Assembly: GCA_028283605.1 (NCBI GenBank) | Contig: JAPWKH010000033.1 | Coordinates: 124,001 to 188,000, forward strand | Source of the DNA: Arachidicoccus sp. | Lineage (GTDB): Bacteria; Bacteroidota; Bacteroidia; Chitinophagales; Chitinophagaceae | Reading direction: 5' to 3' | Length of the DNA stretch: 64,000 nucleotides | Shown here: in pieces, positions 18,715 to 27,169 of the stretch | Layout of the letters: each line of letters opens with the position of its first letter | Position numbering within the stretch: position 1 is the first letter of the stretch | Notes under the pieces: model-generated | What the model saw: only the letters and a program-made list of their open reading frames with translations | Databases searched by the model: none | What the model was told of the DNA's origin: nothing | Made by a program: the position numbers and the translations under genes

Positions 18715-18909
18715 ATGCCCAATCCTAAACGCAGACATTCGCAACAAAGAAGCGCAAAGCGCCGTACACATTATAAAGCTGAAGAAGTAACTTTAAGCAA
18801 AGATGCAACTACAGGCGAAACACATACACGCCATCGTGCTCATGTGAGTGAAGGTAAACTGTATTACAAAGGAAAATTAGTTGCCGAAAAAGCTCCTTTA
18901 AAAGCGTAA
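18715..18909 (+). CDS. rpmF: 50S ribosomal protein L32
   Basis: The 64-residue basic protein begins MPNPKRRHSQQRSAKRRTH, the conserved L32 N-terminus. It lacks the four-cysteine zinc motif of many L32 proteins (no Cys at all), so it is the zinc-independent form. It sits between yceD and plsX, the usual yceD-rpmF-plsX order. Confidence 0.95.
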   Translation: MPNPKRRHSQQRSAKRRTHYKAEEVTLSKDATTGETHTRHRAHVSEGKLYYKGKLVAEKAPLKA

Positions 18910-19053
18910 TATTCCAAAGATTAATATTGTGCTTTTTATCGTTAAATGAGATGCCCGTAAGTCTGTTTCAGGCGTAAAGCGATGATTAATTATTTAAAGG
19001 CATTCCATCCGACAATTAAAAAACAATAGAAATAGACAGGTGAAACCATGCGG

Positions 19054-19061
19054 TATATTTG
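19054..19061 (+). promoter_or_regulatory. Possible -7 box for plsX
   Basis: TATATTTG fits TAnnTTTG and lies 80 bp before the plsX start in the rpmF-plsX gap. There is no TTG at the expected -33 distance, so this is weak. Confidence 0.3.
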
Positions 19062-19141
19062 TATCATCTCGTATGATAAAATTATTTTGCTTGGTTTCAT
19101 TTTATTATTGAGCAATATTATTTCTCATCAAAATACAGCAT

Positions 19142-20095
19142 GTGCCGAAAGTAAGAATCGGGATAGATATGATGGGTGGCGATTACGCACCTTCCGAAGC
19201 CGTAAAAGGCTTAGCCCTTTACCTTAATGATGATACGATAGAAACACTTATTTACTGCATTGGCAGTGAAACGGAAATGGTTCCGTTGCTTCAAAGCCAT
19301 GGAATACAGTATGATGAACGTATAGAAATTGTACACGCGCCGGAAATTATCGGCTATAACGAGCATCCTACAAAAGCACTGAGAGAGAAGCAAAAGTCAT
19401 CTATCGCTATCGGATTTCATTTATTATCTACAGGTAAAATAGACGCATTTGTAAGTGCCGGCAATACCGGCGCTATGTTGGTAGGCGCTATGTATTCTAT
19501 TAAAACCGTAGATGGGGTTTTACGCCCAACAATACCTACATTAGTTCCCAAATTAAATGGAAATACAGGGTTATTATTGGATGTAGGAATGAATGCTGAT
19601 TGCAAACCGGAACACCTCAATCAGTTTGCTATCTTAGGTTCTCAATATGCAGAAAGCGTACTTGATATTGAAAATCCACGTGTGGGGTTACTGAATGTAG
19701 GCGAAGAAGCAGAAAAAGGTAATTTGCTTTGCCAGGCTACTTATCCTTTATTAAAAGAGAATAAACAGATTAATTTTATAGGCAATATTGAAGGGCGCGA
19801 CTTATTTAAAGACAAAGCAGACGTAGTAGTTTGTGACGGATTTACCGGAAATATTGTTTTAAAAATGGCAGAATCTATTTATGAAATTGCAGCGCATCGT
19901 CATTTGGAAGATGATGAATACCTTCACCGGTTTCATTATGAAAATTACGGCGGTACACCCATTCTCGGCATTGCAAAACCGGTAATCATCGGTCATGGAA
20001 TCAGCAATGACAAAGCTTTCAAAAATATGCTTATCCAAGCTATGCAAATGGCCGAATCGGATTTTTGCGGCAAAGTAAAAACAGATTTTGCTTAA
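19142..20095 (+). CDS. plsX: Phosphate acyltransferase PlsX
   Basis: PlsX converts acyl-ACP to acyl-phosphate, the substrate of PlsY. Family blocks are GIDMMGGDYAPSEAVKG at the N-terminus, SAGNTGAML, and VCDGFTGNIVLKMAES. The start is GTG at 19142; an ATG two bases upstream is in another frame and stops after four codons. fabH, which often follows plsX, is absent; a tRNA gene on the opposite strand lies there. The 232-bp gap after rpmF contains a TATATTTG box at 19054-19061 that could be a separate promoter. Confidence 0.95.
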   Translation: MPKVRIGIDMMGGDYAPSEAVKGLALYLNDDTIETLIYCIGSETEMVPLLQSHGIQYDERIEIVHAPEIIGYNEHPTKALREKQKSSIAIGFHLLSTGKIDAFVSAGNTGAMLVGAMYSIKTVDGVLRPTIPTLVPKLNGNTGLLLDVGMNADCKPEHLNQFAILGSQYAESVLDIENPRVGLLNVGEEAEKGNLLCQATYPLLKENKQINFIGNIEGRDLFKDKADVVVCDGFTGNIVLKMAESIYEIAAHRHLEDDEYLHRFHYENYGGTPILGIAKPVIIGHGISNDKAFKNMLIQAMQMAESDFCGKVKTDFA

Positions 20096-20180
20096 TATTC
20101 TTTCTGAATTTTCAGGGGAAAGATTAATATCTTGTAAGATACAAGTTTTCAAAAAGGATGCAACCGTAATAATTTTTAAG

Positions 20181-20253
20181 AGCCCCCTATAGGACTTGAA
20201 CCTACGACCTACAATTTACGAAACTGTTGCTCTACCAACTGAGCTAAGGAGGC
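20181..20253 (-). tRNA. tRNA-Thr (anticodon CGT)
   Basis: On the minus strand the 73-nt sequence folds as a full cloverleaf: acceptor GCCTCCT/AGGGGGC (one G-U pair), D arm GCTC-AGTTGGTA-GAGC, anticodon arm ACAGT-TTCGTAA-ATTGT giving anticodon CGT, and T arm GTAGG-TTCAAGT-CCTAT. The CCA end is not encoded. It reads ACG codons and lies between plsX and bcp, antisense to both. Confidence 0.93.
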
Positions 20254-20327
20254 ATTAAGAGCGCAAACTTACATGAACGTTTTGAAAATATAATCAAAAA
20301 TTTTCAACGATTTTTAAAATAAAATTT

Positions 20328-20795
20328 ATGGAAATACTATTACATGAAGGAGATAAAGCGCCGCAATTCAAAGGTGTAGATCAGAATGGAAATGTAATTG
20401 CATTGTCCGATTTTAAAGGCAAAAAAGTAATATTATATTTTTATCCGAAAGATAATACGCCGGGCTGTACTGCACAGGCTTGCAACCTGAGAGATAATTA
20501 CGATGATTTGATAAAGAAAGGATTTACGGTAATTGGCGTAAGCGGAGACAGTATAAAAAGCCATAAAAAATTTGAAGAAAAATTTGAACTTCCTTTTCCT
20601 CTAATAGCTGATGAGGATAAAAAAATATTACAGGATTATGGCGTATGGGGACCGAAAAAATTTATGGGAAAAAGTTTTATAGGAACACACCGCACTACTT
20701 TTTTGATAGATGAAAATGGCATCATTAAAAAAATTATTGATAAGCCCGATACGCAAAACCATACAGAGCAAGTGCTGAATGCTTGGGGAAATTAA
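20328..20795 (+). CDS. bcp: Thioredoxin-dependent thiol peroxidase (Bcp/PrxQ)
   Basis: This peroxiredoxin reduces hydroperoxides with thioredoxin. The 155-residue protein carries the peroxidatic Cys47 and resolving Cys52 in NTPGCTAQACNLRD, the atypical 2-Cys spacing of Bcp, and later THRTTFLID. It is monocistronic and converges on rnz 26 bp downstream. Confidence 0.95.
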   Translation: MEILLHEGDKAPQFKGVDQNGNVIALSDFKGKKVILYFYPKDNTPGCTAQACNLRDNYDDLIKKGFTVIGVSGDSIKSHKKFEEKFELPFPLIADEDKKILQDYGVWGPKKFMGKSFIGTHRTTFLIDENGIIKKIIDKPDTQNHTEQVLNAWGN

Positions 20796-20821
20796 TCTTT
20801 AGCACGATTCAATCTTTTAAA

Positions 20822-21730
20822 TTATGGCACTATGTAAGTAACACCTTCCTGCGTTACTTCCGTATTTGGAAATATTTCTTTTGCTTCTGATTCAAACGCT
20901 GAAAGGTCTTTGTATTTACTGCTGAAATGACCGAGCAGCAAGGCTTTTGCCCCGGCTTTTAATGCAATCTTTGCGGCTTGTCCGGCTGTGGAATGAAATC
21001 TTTGTTTGGCCTGAAGTTCAAGGTCGTTTAAATAAGTAGCTTCGTGATATATTAAATCAACATCTTTTATTGCAGATACGTAGGCTTCGGTATAATAAGT
21101 ATCTGCACAAAATGCATAGGATCTGTTTTTCTTCCCTTCGATAGTTACCATTTGATTTTTAATTACACTTCCGTCCGGCGCACTGTAATCTTCTCCCGCT
21201 TGCAGCTTTTTATAAAAAGTTAGCGGTATATTATATTCTTCTGCTTTTGCGGGCATTATTTTTCTCGGCCTGTGTTTTTCATTTATTATAAAGCCGTAAC
21301 ATTCTATGCGATGAAAAACTTTGAAGCAACTTACGGAGAATTTTTCTTCATCGGCCAGTAATTCTTCTTTGGTCAGCGGATGGAAAATCAATTCAAAAGG
21401 CAAAGTGCTGTCTGCAATTTTTAACTGTGTAAGAATTAACGCATGCAACGGCGCAGGCGCATATAAATGCAACGATTGTGTTCTGCCTACCAATGCCATG
21501 GATGTGATAATGCCAATGGCCCCGAAATAATGATCTCCATGTAAATGAGAAATGAAAATATGGTTGAGTTTGCTTGTCTTAACGCGGAAATCGCGGATCC
21601 TCATTTGCGTACCTTCGCCGCAGTCGATCATTAGAATTTCTTCGTCTGCAATAGTAATAATTTGCGACGTTGGGTGCCTGCCGTGTGCAGGTAAAGCTGA
21701 ATTATTTCCAAGAATCGTTACCCCAAACAT
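20822..21730 (-). CDS. rnz: Ribonuclease Z
   Basis: RNase Z is a zinc metallo-beta-lactamase-fold endonuclease that matures tRNA 3' ends. The 302-residue short form has the HLHGDHYFG histidine motif near residue 62, the DCGEG loop before it, the FCADTYYTE region, and HSTAGQAA plus LLGHFSSKY near the C-terminus that supply the remaining ligands. The nearby tRNA-Thr lacks an encoded CCA, which suits RNase Z processing. Confidence 0.94.
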   Translation of the reverse strand: MFGVTILGNNSALPAHGRHPTSQIITIADEEILMIDCGEGTQMRIRDFRVKTSKLNHIFISHLHGDHYFGAIGIITSMALVGRTQSLHLYAPAPLHALILTQLKIADSTLPFELIFHPLTKEELLADEEKFSVSCFKVFHRIECYGFIINEKHRPRKIMPAKAEEYNIPLTFYKKLQAGEDYSAPDGSVIKNQMVTIEGKKNRSYAFCADTYYTEAYVSAIKDVDLIYHEATYLNDLELQAKQRFHSTAGQAAKIALKAGAKALLLGHFSSKYKDLSAFESEAKEIFPNTEVTQEGVTYIVP

Positions 21731-21786
21731 TTACCGAAGATAAGTTGAGAAACGATATTAATAAACAAAAATTTGAAGCAATTATA

Positions 21787-22320
21787 TCAGGCGGCATTCG
21801 TCTTATAATTTGCCTTTCTGAAAAAGAGAAGTTCTGTAATGAAGATTAATAAAAGGCTTAATAATGAAGATGCAATTACTTTGCCAATGAAGAATAAAAA
21901 TGAACCGAACTGCATCCATTCAATAAACGTATAAAGAATATGATAAGCCAGTGTAAGTATGATTATATATATTGAATATGGGCCAATGCTCATGCTTTTT
22001 ACGCTGGGTTCTATGTAAGATACTTCCGTTTTTTCTTGTGGTAATACAAGGTTCAGCAAAAATGGCCGCAGATAAGCTATAAACAAACATGGTATTGAAT
22101 GCATGCCGGGCACACCGCCGAAATAATCATAGCACAAGCCAAACAGGAATGCTAATATCAGCAGGCCTGCGCGGGAGATATTAAATGGCAGCCAAAGTAT
22201 AAAAAGAAAATATAAAACGGGCTTTATATATTCATGTATAAATGGCACTTTATCGAGCACAAATACTTGTACAAATATGAAAAAAATAAAGCGTAATATG
22301 TTTTTCAATAAGGTGCTCAT
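21787..22320 (-). CDS. mreD: Rod shape-determining protein MreD
   Basis: The 177-residue protein is almost entirely hydrophobic, with about five membrane helices, and includes GLCYDYFGGVPGMHSIPCL, the MreD-typical pattern. It follows mreC with a 2-bp gap in the order mreB-mreC-mreD and is the inner-membrane part of the elongasome. Primary sequence of MreD is poorly conserved, so the call relies partly on position. Confidence 0.88.
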   Translation of the reverse strand: MSTLLKNILRFIFFIFVQVFVLDKVPFIHEYIKPVLYFLFILWLPFNISRAGLLILAFLFGLCYDYFGGVPGMHSIPCLFIAYLRPFLLNLVLPQEKTEVSYIEPSVKSMSIGPYSIYIIILTLAYHILYTFIEWMQFGSFLFFIGKVIASSLLSLLLIFITELLFFRKANYKTNAA

Positions 22321-22322
22321 AA

Positions 22323-23186
22323 CTATTTCTGTTGAACGGAATCTTCCAATGAAGTTTGTTCGTTTTCAAAATTATTTTTTATTACATAAACATATTGTAA
22401 AGAATAAAAATCGGTTGAAGTAGATACATTAATGGTGTAGTAAGATGTTGCAGGATTTACGGTGCAATTCAATATTCTCCCGATCATTAATTTCTCCGGA
22501 AAGTTTTCTGTAATGTTGCTCGTCATTACGGTGTCGCCTTTTTTGATTTTTATAGTCTTAGGTATTTTGTTCAGCTGCACTATGTTGGCGGCTTTACCGT
22601 TCCAATCGATGAACCCTTCGTTAAACCCTGTATTTTTCAGCAGCGCTGTTACATGCATATTATGATTCAGCAGGCTCATTATTATACTGTAATTGGGGCT
22701 TACCGCAACAACTTTCCCAACAATTCCGGCTGGTCCGGCAACAGCCATGTCTTTTTGAATTCCCTGGTTGGAACCTTTTTCAATGGTAATAAAATTATTT
22801 TCCCCGGTTACGGAATTGTTTACCACTTTGGCTTCATAATACTGGTATTTCCGCGTATGGCCGGCAGAATCTGCATTCAGCGAATCAATATAAGTATATA
22901 GTTTATCCTTGCTTAGCGTATCATTTTCACGGATGAATTTATCCAGCGCAGTTTTTAATTGTGCATTTTCCTGAGCCAATGTTTTATTTATTTTTTTCAG
23001 CTCGAAGAAATACTGAATGTTGTTATATTTTTTATTGATAGCGCCGGTAATGGAATGCGCAGTTGTGGAATAAGCCGCTTCATAAGAGCGGTTGTACTTT
23101 ACAAGCAAAGAGATACAAAGACCTTCTAAAAAAAGGAATAAGAAAAAAGTAAAAAAGCGCCTTATGAATAAAAAAATATTTTTCAA
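22323..23186 (-). CDS. mreC: Rod shape-determining protein MreC
   Basis: The 287-residue protein has a short cytosolic N-terminus, one membrane helix (residues about 12-30), a coiled coil (residues about 60-95) and the periplasmic beta-rich domain with VVNNSVTGENNFITIEKGS and GPAGIVGKVVAVSPNYS, all typical of MreC. It scaffolds PBP2 and RodA. mreB lies 78 bp upstream, mreD directly downstream. Confidence 0.94.
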   Translation of the reverse strand: MKNIFLFIRRFFTFFLFLFLEGLCISLLVKYNRSYEAAYSTTAHSITGAINKKYNNIQYFFELKKINKTLAQENAQLKTALDKFIRENDTLSKDKLYTYIDSLNADSAGHTRKYQYYEAKVVNNSVTGENNFITIEKGSNQGIQKDMAVAGPAGIVGKVVAVSPNYSIIMSLLNHNMHVTALLKNTGFNEGFIDWNGKAANIVQLNKIPKTIKIKKGDTVMTSNITENFPEKLMIGRILNCTVNPATSYYTINVSTSTDFYSLQYVYVIKNNFENEQTSLEDSVQQK

Positions 23187-23264
23187 CTTACATCATGTAA
23201 TCGGACAATACCCGGAAAGAATTTATAGTAAACGAAACCAAAAAATCTTCTTATTCAAAGAGCA

Positions 23265-24290
23265 TTACCTCATAATAAACGGAAAGCGCTGATAATGTTT
23301 CAAGGCGATGCCTGTACCGCGCACCACACTTTTCAGCGGATCATCGGCTATATGTACCGGAAGTTTTATTTTTTGCGTAATTCTTTTATCCAAACCTCGC
23401 AATAGCGCACCGCCGCCGGTAAGATACAACCCGCGACGATAAATATCTGCTGCCAGTTCAGGCGGAGTGGTTTCCAGTGCTTTTAATATCGCTTCTTCTA
23501 TTTTAAAAATACTTTTATCCAGCGCTTCTGCAATTTCCTGATAGCTTACCATAATTTGTTTAGGAATACCGGTTACCAGGTCGCGGCCATTTACAGGCAA
23601 GTCATCAGGAGGATTGTCTAAATCTTTCATGGCTGCACCTAACTGTATTTTTATTTGTTCGGCAGTTCTTTCTCCTATTAATAAAGAATGGTATCGGCGA
23701 AGCGCTTCCATAATATCTGCAGTAAATTCATCGCCGGCAATACGGATACTTTGATCGCAGACAATACCGGCGAGAGCAATAACGGTAATTCCCGTAGTTC
23801 CGCCGCCAATATCAATAATCATATTTCCAACCGGTTCTTCCACATCAATACCGATCCCTATTGCTGCTGCCATAGGTTCGTGAATAAGATAAACTTCTTT
23901 TGCTCCGGCCTGCTCTGCACTGTCACGTACTGCACGTTTTTCTACCTCTGTGATACTTGACGGAATACATATCATCATACGCCAGCTCGGAGCAAACAAC
24001 GGCTTTTTGGTATGAATCATTTTGATCATCTCTCGTATCATCAGTTCTGCAGCATTGAAATCGGCAATTACGCCATCTTTCAACGGACGAACGGTGCGGA
24101 TGCTTTCATGCGTTTTCTCATGCATCAGCAAAGCGCGCTTGCCTACAGCCAATACTTCTTTAGGATTATTTCTGTTAAGTGCTACAATAGAAGGCTCATT
24201 TACTACTATTTCTTCGTTATGTATTATCAGGGTATTTGCCGTGCCGAGATCCATGGCTATTTCCTGCGTAAAGAAATTAAAAATTCCCAT
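23265..24290 (-). CDS. mreB: Rod shape-determining protein MreB
   Basis: MreB is the actin-like filament protein that directs lateral wall synthesis. The 341-residue chain has the ATP-binding motifs AMDLGTANTLI, IDIGGGTTGITVIALAG and GGGALLRGLDK. It is the first gene of mreBCD, with a long AT-rich upstream region that also holds a palindromic repeat. Confidence 0.97.
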   Translation of the reverse strand: MGIFNFFTQEIAMDLGTANTLIIHNEEIVVNEPSIVALNRNNPKEVLAVGKRALLMHEKTHESIRTVRPLKDGVIADFNAAELMIREMIKMIHTKKPLFAPSWRMMICIPSSITEVEKRAVRDSAEQAGAKEVYLIHEPMAAAIGIGIDVEEPVGNMIIDIGGGTTGITVIALAGIVCDQSIRIAGDEFTADIMEALRRYHSLLIGERTAEQIKIQLGAAMKDLDNPPDDLPVNGRDLVTGIPKQIMVSYQEIAEALDKSIFKIEEAILKALETTPPELAADIYRRGLYLTGGGALLRGLDKRITQKIKLPVHIADDPLKSVVRGTGIALKHYQRFPFIMR

Positions 24291-24684
24291 TATATTTTTT
24301 AAGCTTTTTTATTAATTATGAAAAAATAATAAATTATAGTTATACTGCAAAATAGTTAATGCTCAAACAATTGTTATACTTTGGTATTACCGGTGTTTGT
24401 TCAAGAGTTTTGATTAACTTTTTTCGTGTTCCGGCAACAAATTTTTACCTCATTGTTGCACCAAATTCGTGGGCGAAATTAGCAGAATATTTTCGATGTT
24501 GGAATAATTTTGCAATTATTTATTTCCTTTTCTTAATTGTCAAATATGGCAAATAAAAATACAATTGATGATAGAAATAAAGGTGGTGACTTCTTTTTCA
24601 GAATGTTATCCTTCAATGCCACATACAGATTTTGATATTCAATCAATTTCTTAGCCTAAAAGTATAAAGAAATTAAAATAAGAT
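24291..24684. other. AT-rich gap upstream of mreB with no gene seen
   Basis: These 394 bp contain only short open frames, the longest a 65-codon frame at 24359-24556 (plus) with no family signature and an unusual run of Phe, Tyr and Ile. The mreB promoter must lie here on the minus strand, but I could not pick out a clear TTG/TAnnTTTG pair. Confidence 0.5.
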
Positions 24685-24901
24685 AATTACCATTCTTTTA
24701 TTCCATTTGTTTTTAAGAATAAGAAGCTGTTTAAGTTAATTGTAAAATAATGATTATGAATTTTTTTTAACCACAAAGTGCTCAAAGTATTTCGCAAAGA
24801 AACCAAAGTAATCTTAGCGAATTTCGTGTAAAACTTTATATGCTTTGCGGTTTAAAGATAAAAACATATTAACTTAAACAGATTCTAAGAGAATGGTAAT
24901 T
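24685..24901. repeat. Nested 217-bp palindromic element (MITE-like)
   Basis: The element is bounded by a perfect 12-bp inverted repeat, AATTACCATTCT (24685-24696 and 24890-24901). Inside it lie further arms on nearly the same centre: 24722-24740 against 24868-24886 (18 of 19 match), 24771-24787 against 24834-24850 (11 of 17), and 24791-24799 against 24813-24821 (8 of 9). It has no coding capacity. The inner part is the CCACAAAG...CTTTGCGG type of sequence. The whole would fold into one long hairpin, as expected of a miniature inverted-repeat element. The left half carries about 18 extra bases between the outer and second arms. No clear target duplication was seen. Confidence 0.6.
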
Positions 24902-24923
24902 TAATTTATGCAACAGAAGATTG

Positions 24924-25730
24924 CTATTCTTTATTTGTATCGATAATTTTGGTATTGGGCTGATGATAAACTTTTGTATATGGATCTATACTGTTTGTAA
25001 GCCAGACATTCCCGCCGATCACTGAGTGATGACCTATTTTTGTATTTCCCCCCAATATGGTAGCGCCGGAATAAATAATTACATAGTCCTCTATAACAGG
25101 ATGACGCTGAGCGCCAGCCATGAACTTGTTCACACTTAAAGCTCCTAAAGTTACTCCTTGGTATATTTTTACATAATCCCCGATTTTACAGGTTTCCCCT
25201 ATTACCACACCGGTTCCATGATCAATATGAAAGTGGCTTCCTATCTGTGCTCCGGGATGAATATCTATGCCGGTTCTTTCGTGTGCGTACTCTGCAAGTA
25301 TTCTTGGAATCAATGGCAGGCGATCAAGCCAAAGTTGGTGTGCCATACGATAGATGCATGTAGCCAAAAAGCCGGGGTAAGTGCGTATGACTTCATGCAA
25401 ACTCTGTGCAGCAGGATCACCGTCATAAATAGTTTGCGCATCATTTATCATGGATTCATAAAGAATGGGCAATGCTTCGAAAAAATTGTGTACAATTCCG
25501 AAATGGTCGCAATCTTTACAATCATGTGTTTTGAGCAGGAGATCAAGAAATTCATTTTCTAATATTTTAAAGGAGGCTTTAAGCGCATCAACTGTATGAA
25601 ATTTTTTAGAATTCCTTTCGGGGAATAGCAGTCTGAATACTTCTCTTGCCCATTCCCATATTCTTACGTTGCTGGGCATATCTATGGCCTCTTTATGCTG
25701 AATGAAGAGATATTCGTAAAAGTTTTTCAT
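24924..25730 (-). CDS. cysE: Serine O-acetyltransferase
   Basis: The enzyme makes O-acetylserine, the carbon acceptor for sulfide in cysteine synthesis. An N-terminal helical domain is followed by the left-handed beta-helix with ERTGIDIHPGAQIGSHFHIDHGTGVVIGET and the GDYVKIYQGVTLGA block that holds the catalytic His. The length and domain order fit the EpsC/CysE group. I start at the ATG at 25730 (268 residues); the open frame continues to a TTG at 25772. A 19-bp motif upstream (25795-25813) is shared with the sulfate assimilation operon. Confidence 0.92.
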   Translation of the reverse strand: MKNFYEYLFIQHKEAIDMPSNVRIWEWAREVFRLLFPERNSKKFHTVDALKASFKILENEFLDLLLKTHDCKDCDHFGIVHNFFEALPILYESMINDAQTIYDGDPAAQSLHEVIRTYPGFLATCIYRMAHQLWLDRLPLIPRILAEYAHERTGIDIHPGAQIGSHFHIDHGTGVVIGETCKIGDYVKIYQGVTLGALSVNKFMAGAQRHPVIEDYVIIYSGATILGGNTKIGHHSVIGGNVWLTNSIDPYTKVYHQPNTKIIDTNKE

Positions 25731-25794
25731 TTTATGTTTGCTTTTAAATAATGCGATCCAATTTTTATACAAATAAAAATCAATTATATTTCTA

Positions 25795-25813
25795 TACCAA
25801 AATAATAGACTTT
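25795..25813 (-). promoter_or_regulatory. Putative sulfur-regulon operator upstream of cysE
   Basis: TACCAAAATAATAGACTTT on the plus strand matches the sequence at 49102-49120 in front of the cysH operon at 17 of 19 positions. It lies 65 bp upstream of the cysE ATG. The core resembles an imperfect palindrome of the CTAnnAA-N-TTnnTAG kind. Confidence 0.5.
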
Positions 25814-26002
25814 TCGTTTGTAAGGTATTAAAAAAATGTTATTGGAAATACTTTGCATTAATTTTAAATATCAATTGTTTATACACAAAATTGAAAACAA
25901 TGAAAATGAGCATAAAAACTTTGCATTCTCAAAGCAATGATTTTTTGGCAAACAGAGTTCGGCGAAAAAATGTTTGAAAAACGGATAAAGGAAACAATGT
26001 TT

Positions 26003-27145
26003 TTAATGTGCTGCGCTGAAAAATGCCACCATTTGTTGCAAGCCATTTTTGGAAAACATGACTTCCATATTTTTTAGTGTTTCCTTTGTGGCATCTGCGC
26101 CTCTTGCAACCATGTCTTTTTCAAAATCCGCGATGGCAGTCTTGATGTCAGGAAAAATTCCGTTGGTCAAAACTTCCGCCAGTTCAAATGAATCCTGCAT
26201 CGCCACGTTGGCACCTTCACCCGCAAAAGGAGGCATTCTATGGGCTGCATCTCCAATCATGGTAAGGTTTCCTTGCGTTTCCCAACTTTGGTCGAACGGA
26301 AAAAAATATTGCGGACGAGGTGTACATTGCACATTGCCGTTGGTAAAAAATTCATACCAGTCATTGCTCCAGTTTGAAAATTCTGTCTTAAACCAAGTAA
26401 AGACTTCGGCTTTGTTGTTGAAATTGATATTGCTTTGGGCAAGCCAGTTTTCGGGACATTTGAACGCGGCGATAAACATGATGGAACCGTCGCCTTTTGT
26501 GCTGAAGCCTAGCATTTTTTCATCGTCGAAAGCCATTATTTTACTGAAGGAAAAGAGCTTGGATGCACTTTTTTCTGCATCGTCAATATCGCCCTGAATG
26601 AGTGTAACACCTGAATAAATTGGCGGAACATCGCTGAGATACGGACGGATTTTTGAGTTTGCACCATCGGCAGCGATAACCAAATCAGCATATGTACTTG
26701 TTCCATTTTTGAAATGCAAAAGCCAGCCGTCTCCTTCTTTTTCCATGGAAACAAATTGACTGTCCCACACGACGGTATTAGGTTGCAGCGAATGTAGCAA
26801 AATATCCCTTAAAGGGGGACGGTCGATTTCGGGGCGCTTTTCCGCCATCGTTTTTGCGAAGTCGTGCTCATTAAATTTGATGTTGAGGAATCTGTCTACC
26901 ACAACCATTTTGCTTGCGTCCGGACGATGATACTTGTAAAATTCTTCCAGCAAACCCGCACGTTTCATGGCTTCCAAACCCGTGCCTTCGTGCAGATCCA
27001 AAGTAGAACCCTGCACTCTTACGCTTTGGTCAAAATCGCGTTCGTACACCTTTACATTTACTTCTTTTAATTGTAATAATCTTGCCAAAGTAAGGCCTGC
27101 CATTCCACCGCCAACAATAGCGATTTGTTTATTTTTCAACAACAT
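26003..27145 (-). CDS. FAD-dependent monooxygenase, Tet(X)-like
   Basis: The 380-residue flavoprotein has the FAD motifs IVGGGMAGLTLARLL, VYERD, TLDLHEGTGLEAMKRAGLL and MIGDAAHRMPPFAGEGAN. Length and these blocks are closest to the Tet(X) tetracycline-inactivating monooxygenases of Bacteroidota. The positions that in Tet(X) hold the drug differ, by my alignment: ISFKTP with its preceding His and Gly reads MFIAAFKCP here, and the Arg of the preceding strand is not kept. Tetracycline inactivation should therefore not be assumed; another aromatic substrate is as likely. It is the last gene of the minus-strand array, 24 bp after the AraC gene. Confidence 0.85.
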   Translation of the reverse strand: MLLKNKQIAIVGGGMAGLTLARLLQLKEVNVKVYERDFDQSVRVQGSTLDLHEGTGLEAMKRAGLLEEFYKYHRPDASKMVVVDRFLNIKFNEHDFAKTMAEKRPEIDRPPLRDILLHSLQPNTVVWDSQFVSMEKEGDGWLLHFKNGTSTYADLVIAADGANSKIRPYLSDVPPIYSGVTLIQGDIDDAEKSASKLFSFSKIMAFDDEKMLGFSTKGDGSIMFIAAFKCPENWLAQSNINFNNKAEVFTWFKTEFSNWSNDWYEFFTNGNVQCTPRPQYFFPFDQSWETQGNLTMIGDAAHRMPPFAGEGANVAMQDSFELAEVLTNGIFPDIKTAIADFEKDMVARGADATKETLKNMEVMFSKNGLQQMVAFFSAAH

Positions 27146-27169
27146 ATTTTAAATATTGATGCGGCAAAG

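Noticed and set aside
19049-19240. ATG frame MRYICII... overlapping the plsX start
   Set aside because: It overlaps plsX in another frame for about 100 bp, and plsX is unmistakable; the hydrophobic start is likely chance.
24359-24556. 65-codon frame upstream of mreB
   Set aside because: Odd composition, no start context, no neighbours in operon order, and it lies where the mreB promoter must be.
24700-24900. CRISPR array
   Set aside because: The repeats here are inverted, not direct and spaced; no other evenly spaced direct repeats were seen in the window.
26003-27145. Calling the monooxygenase a tetracycline resistance gene
   Set aside because: FAD motifs fit, but drug-contact positions appear changed and there is no mobile element nearby, so resistance is not supported.
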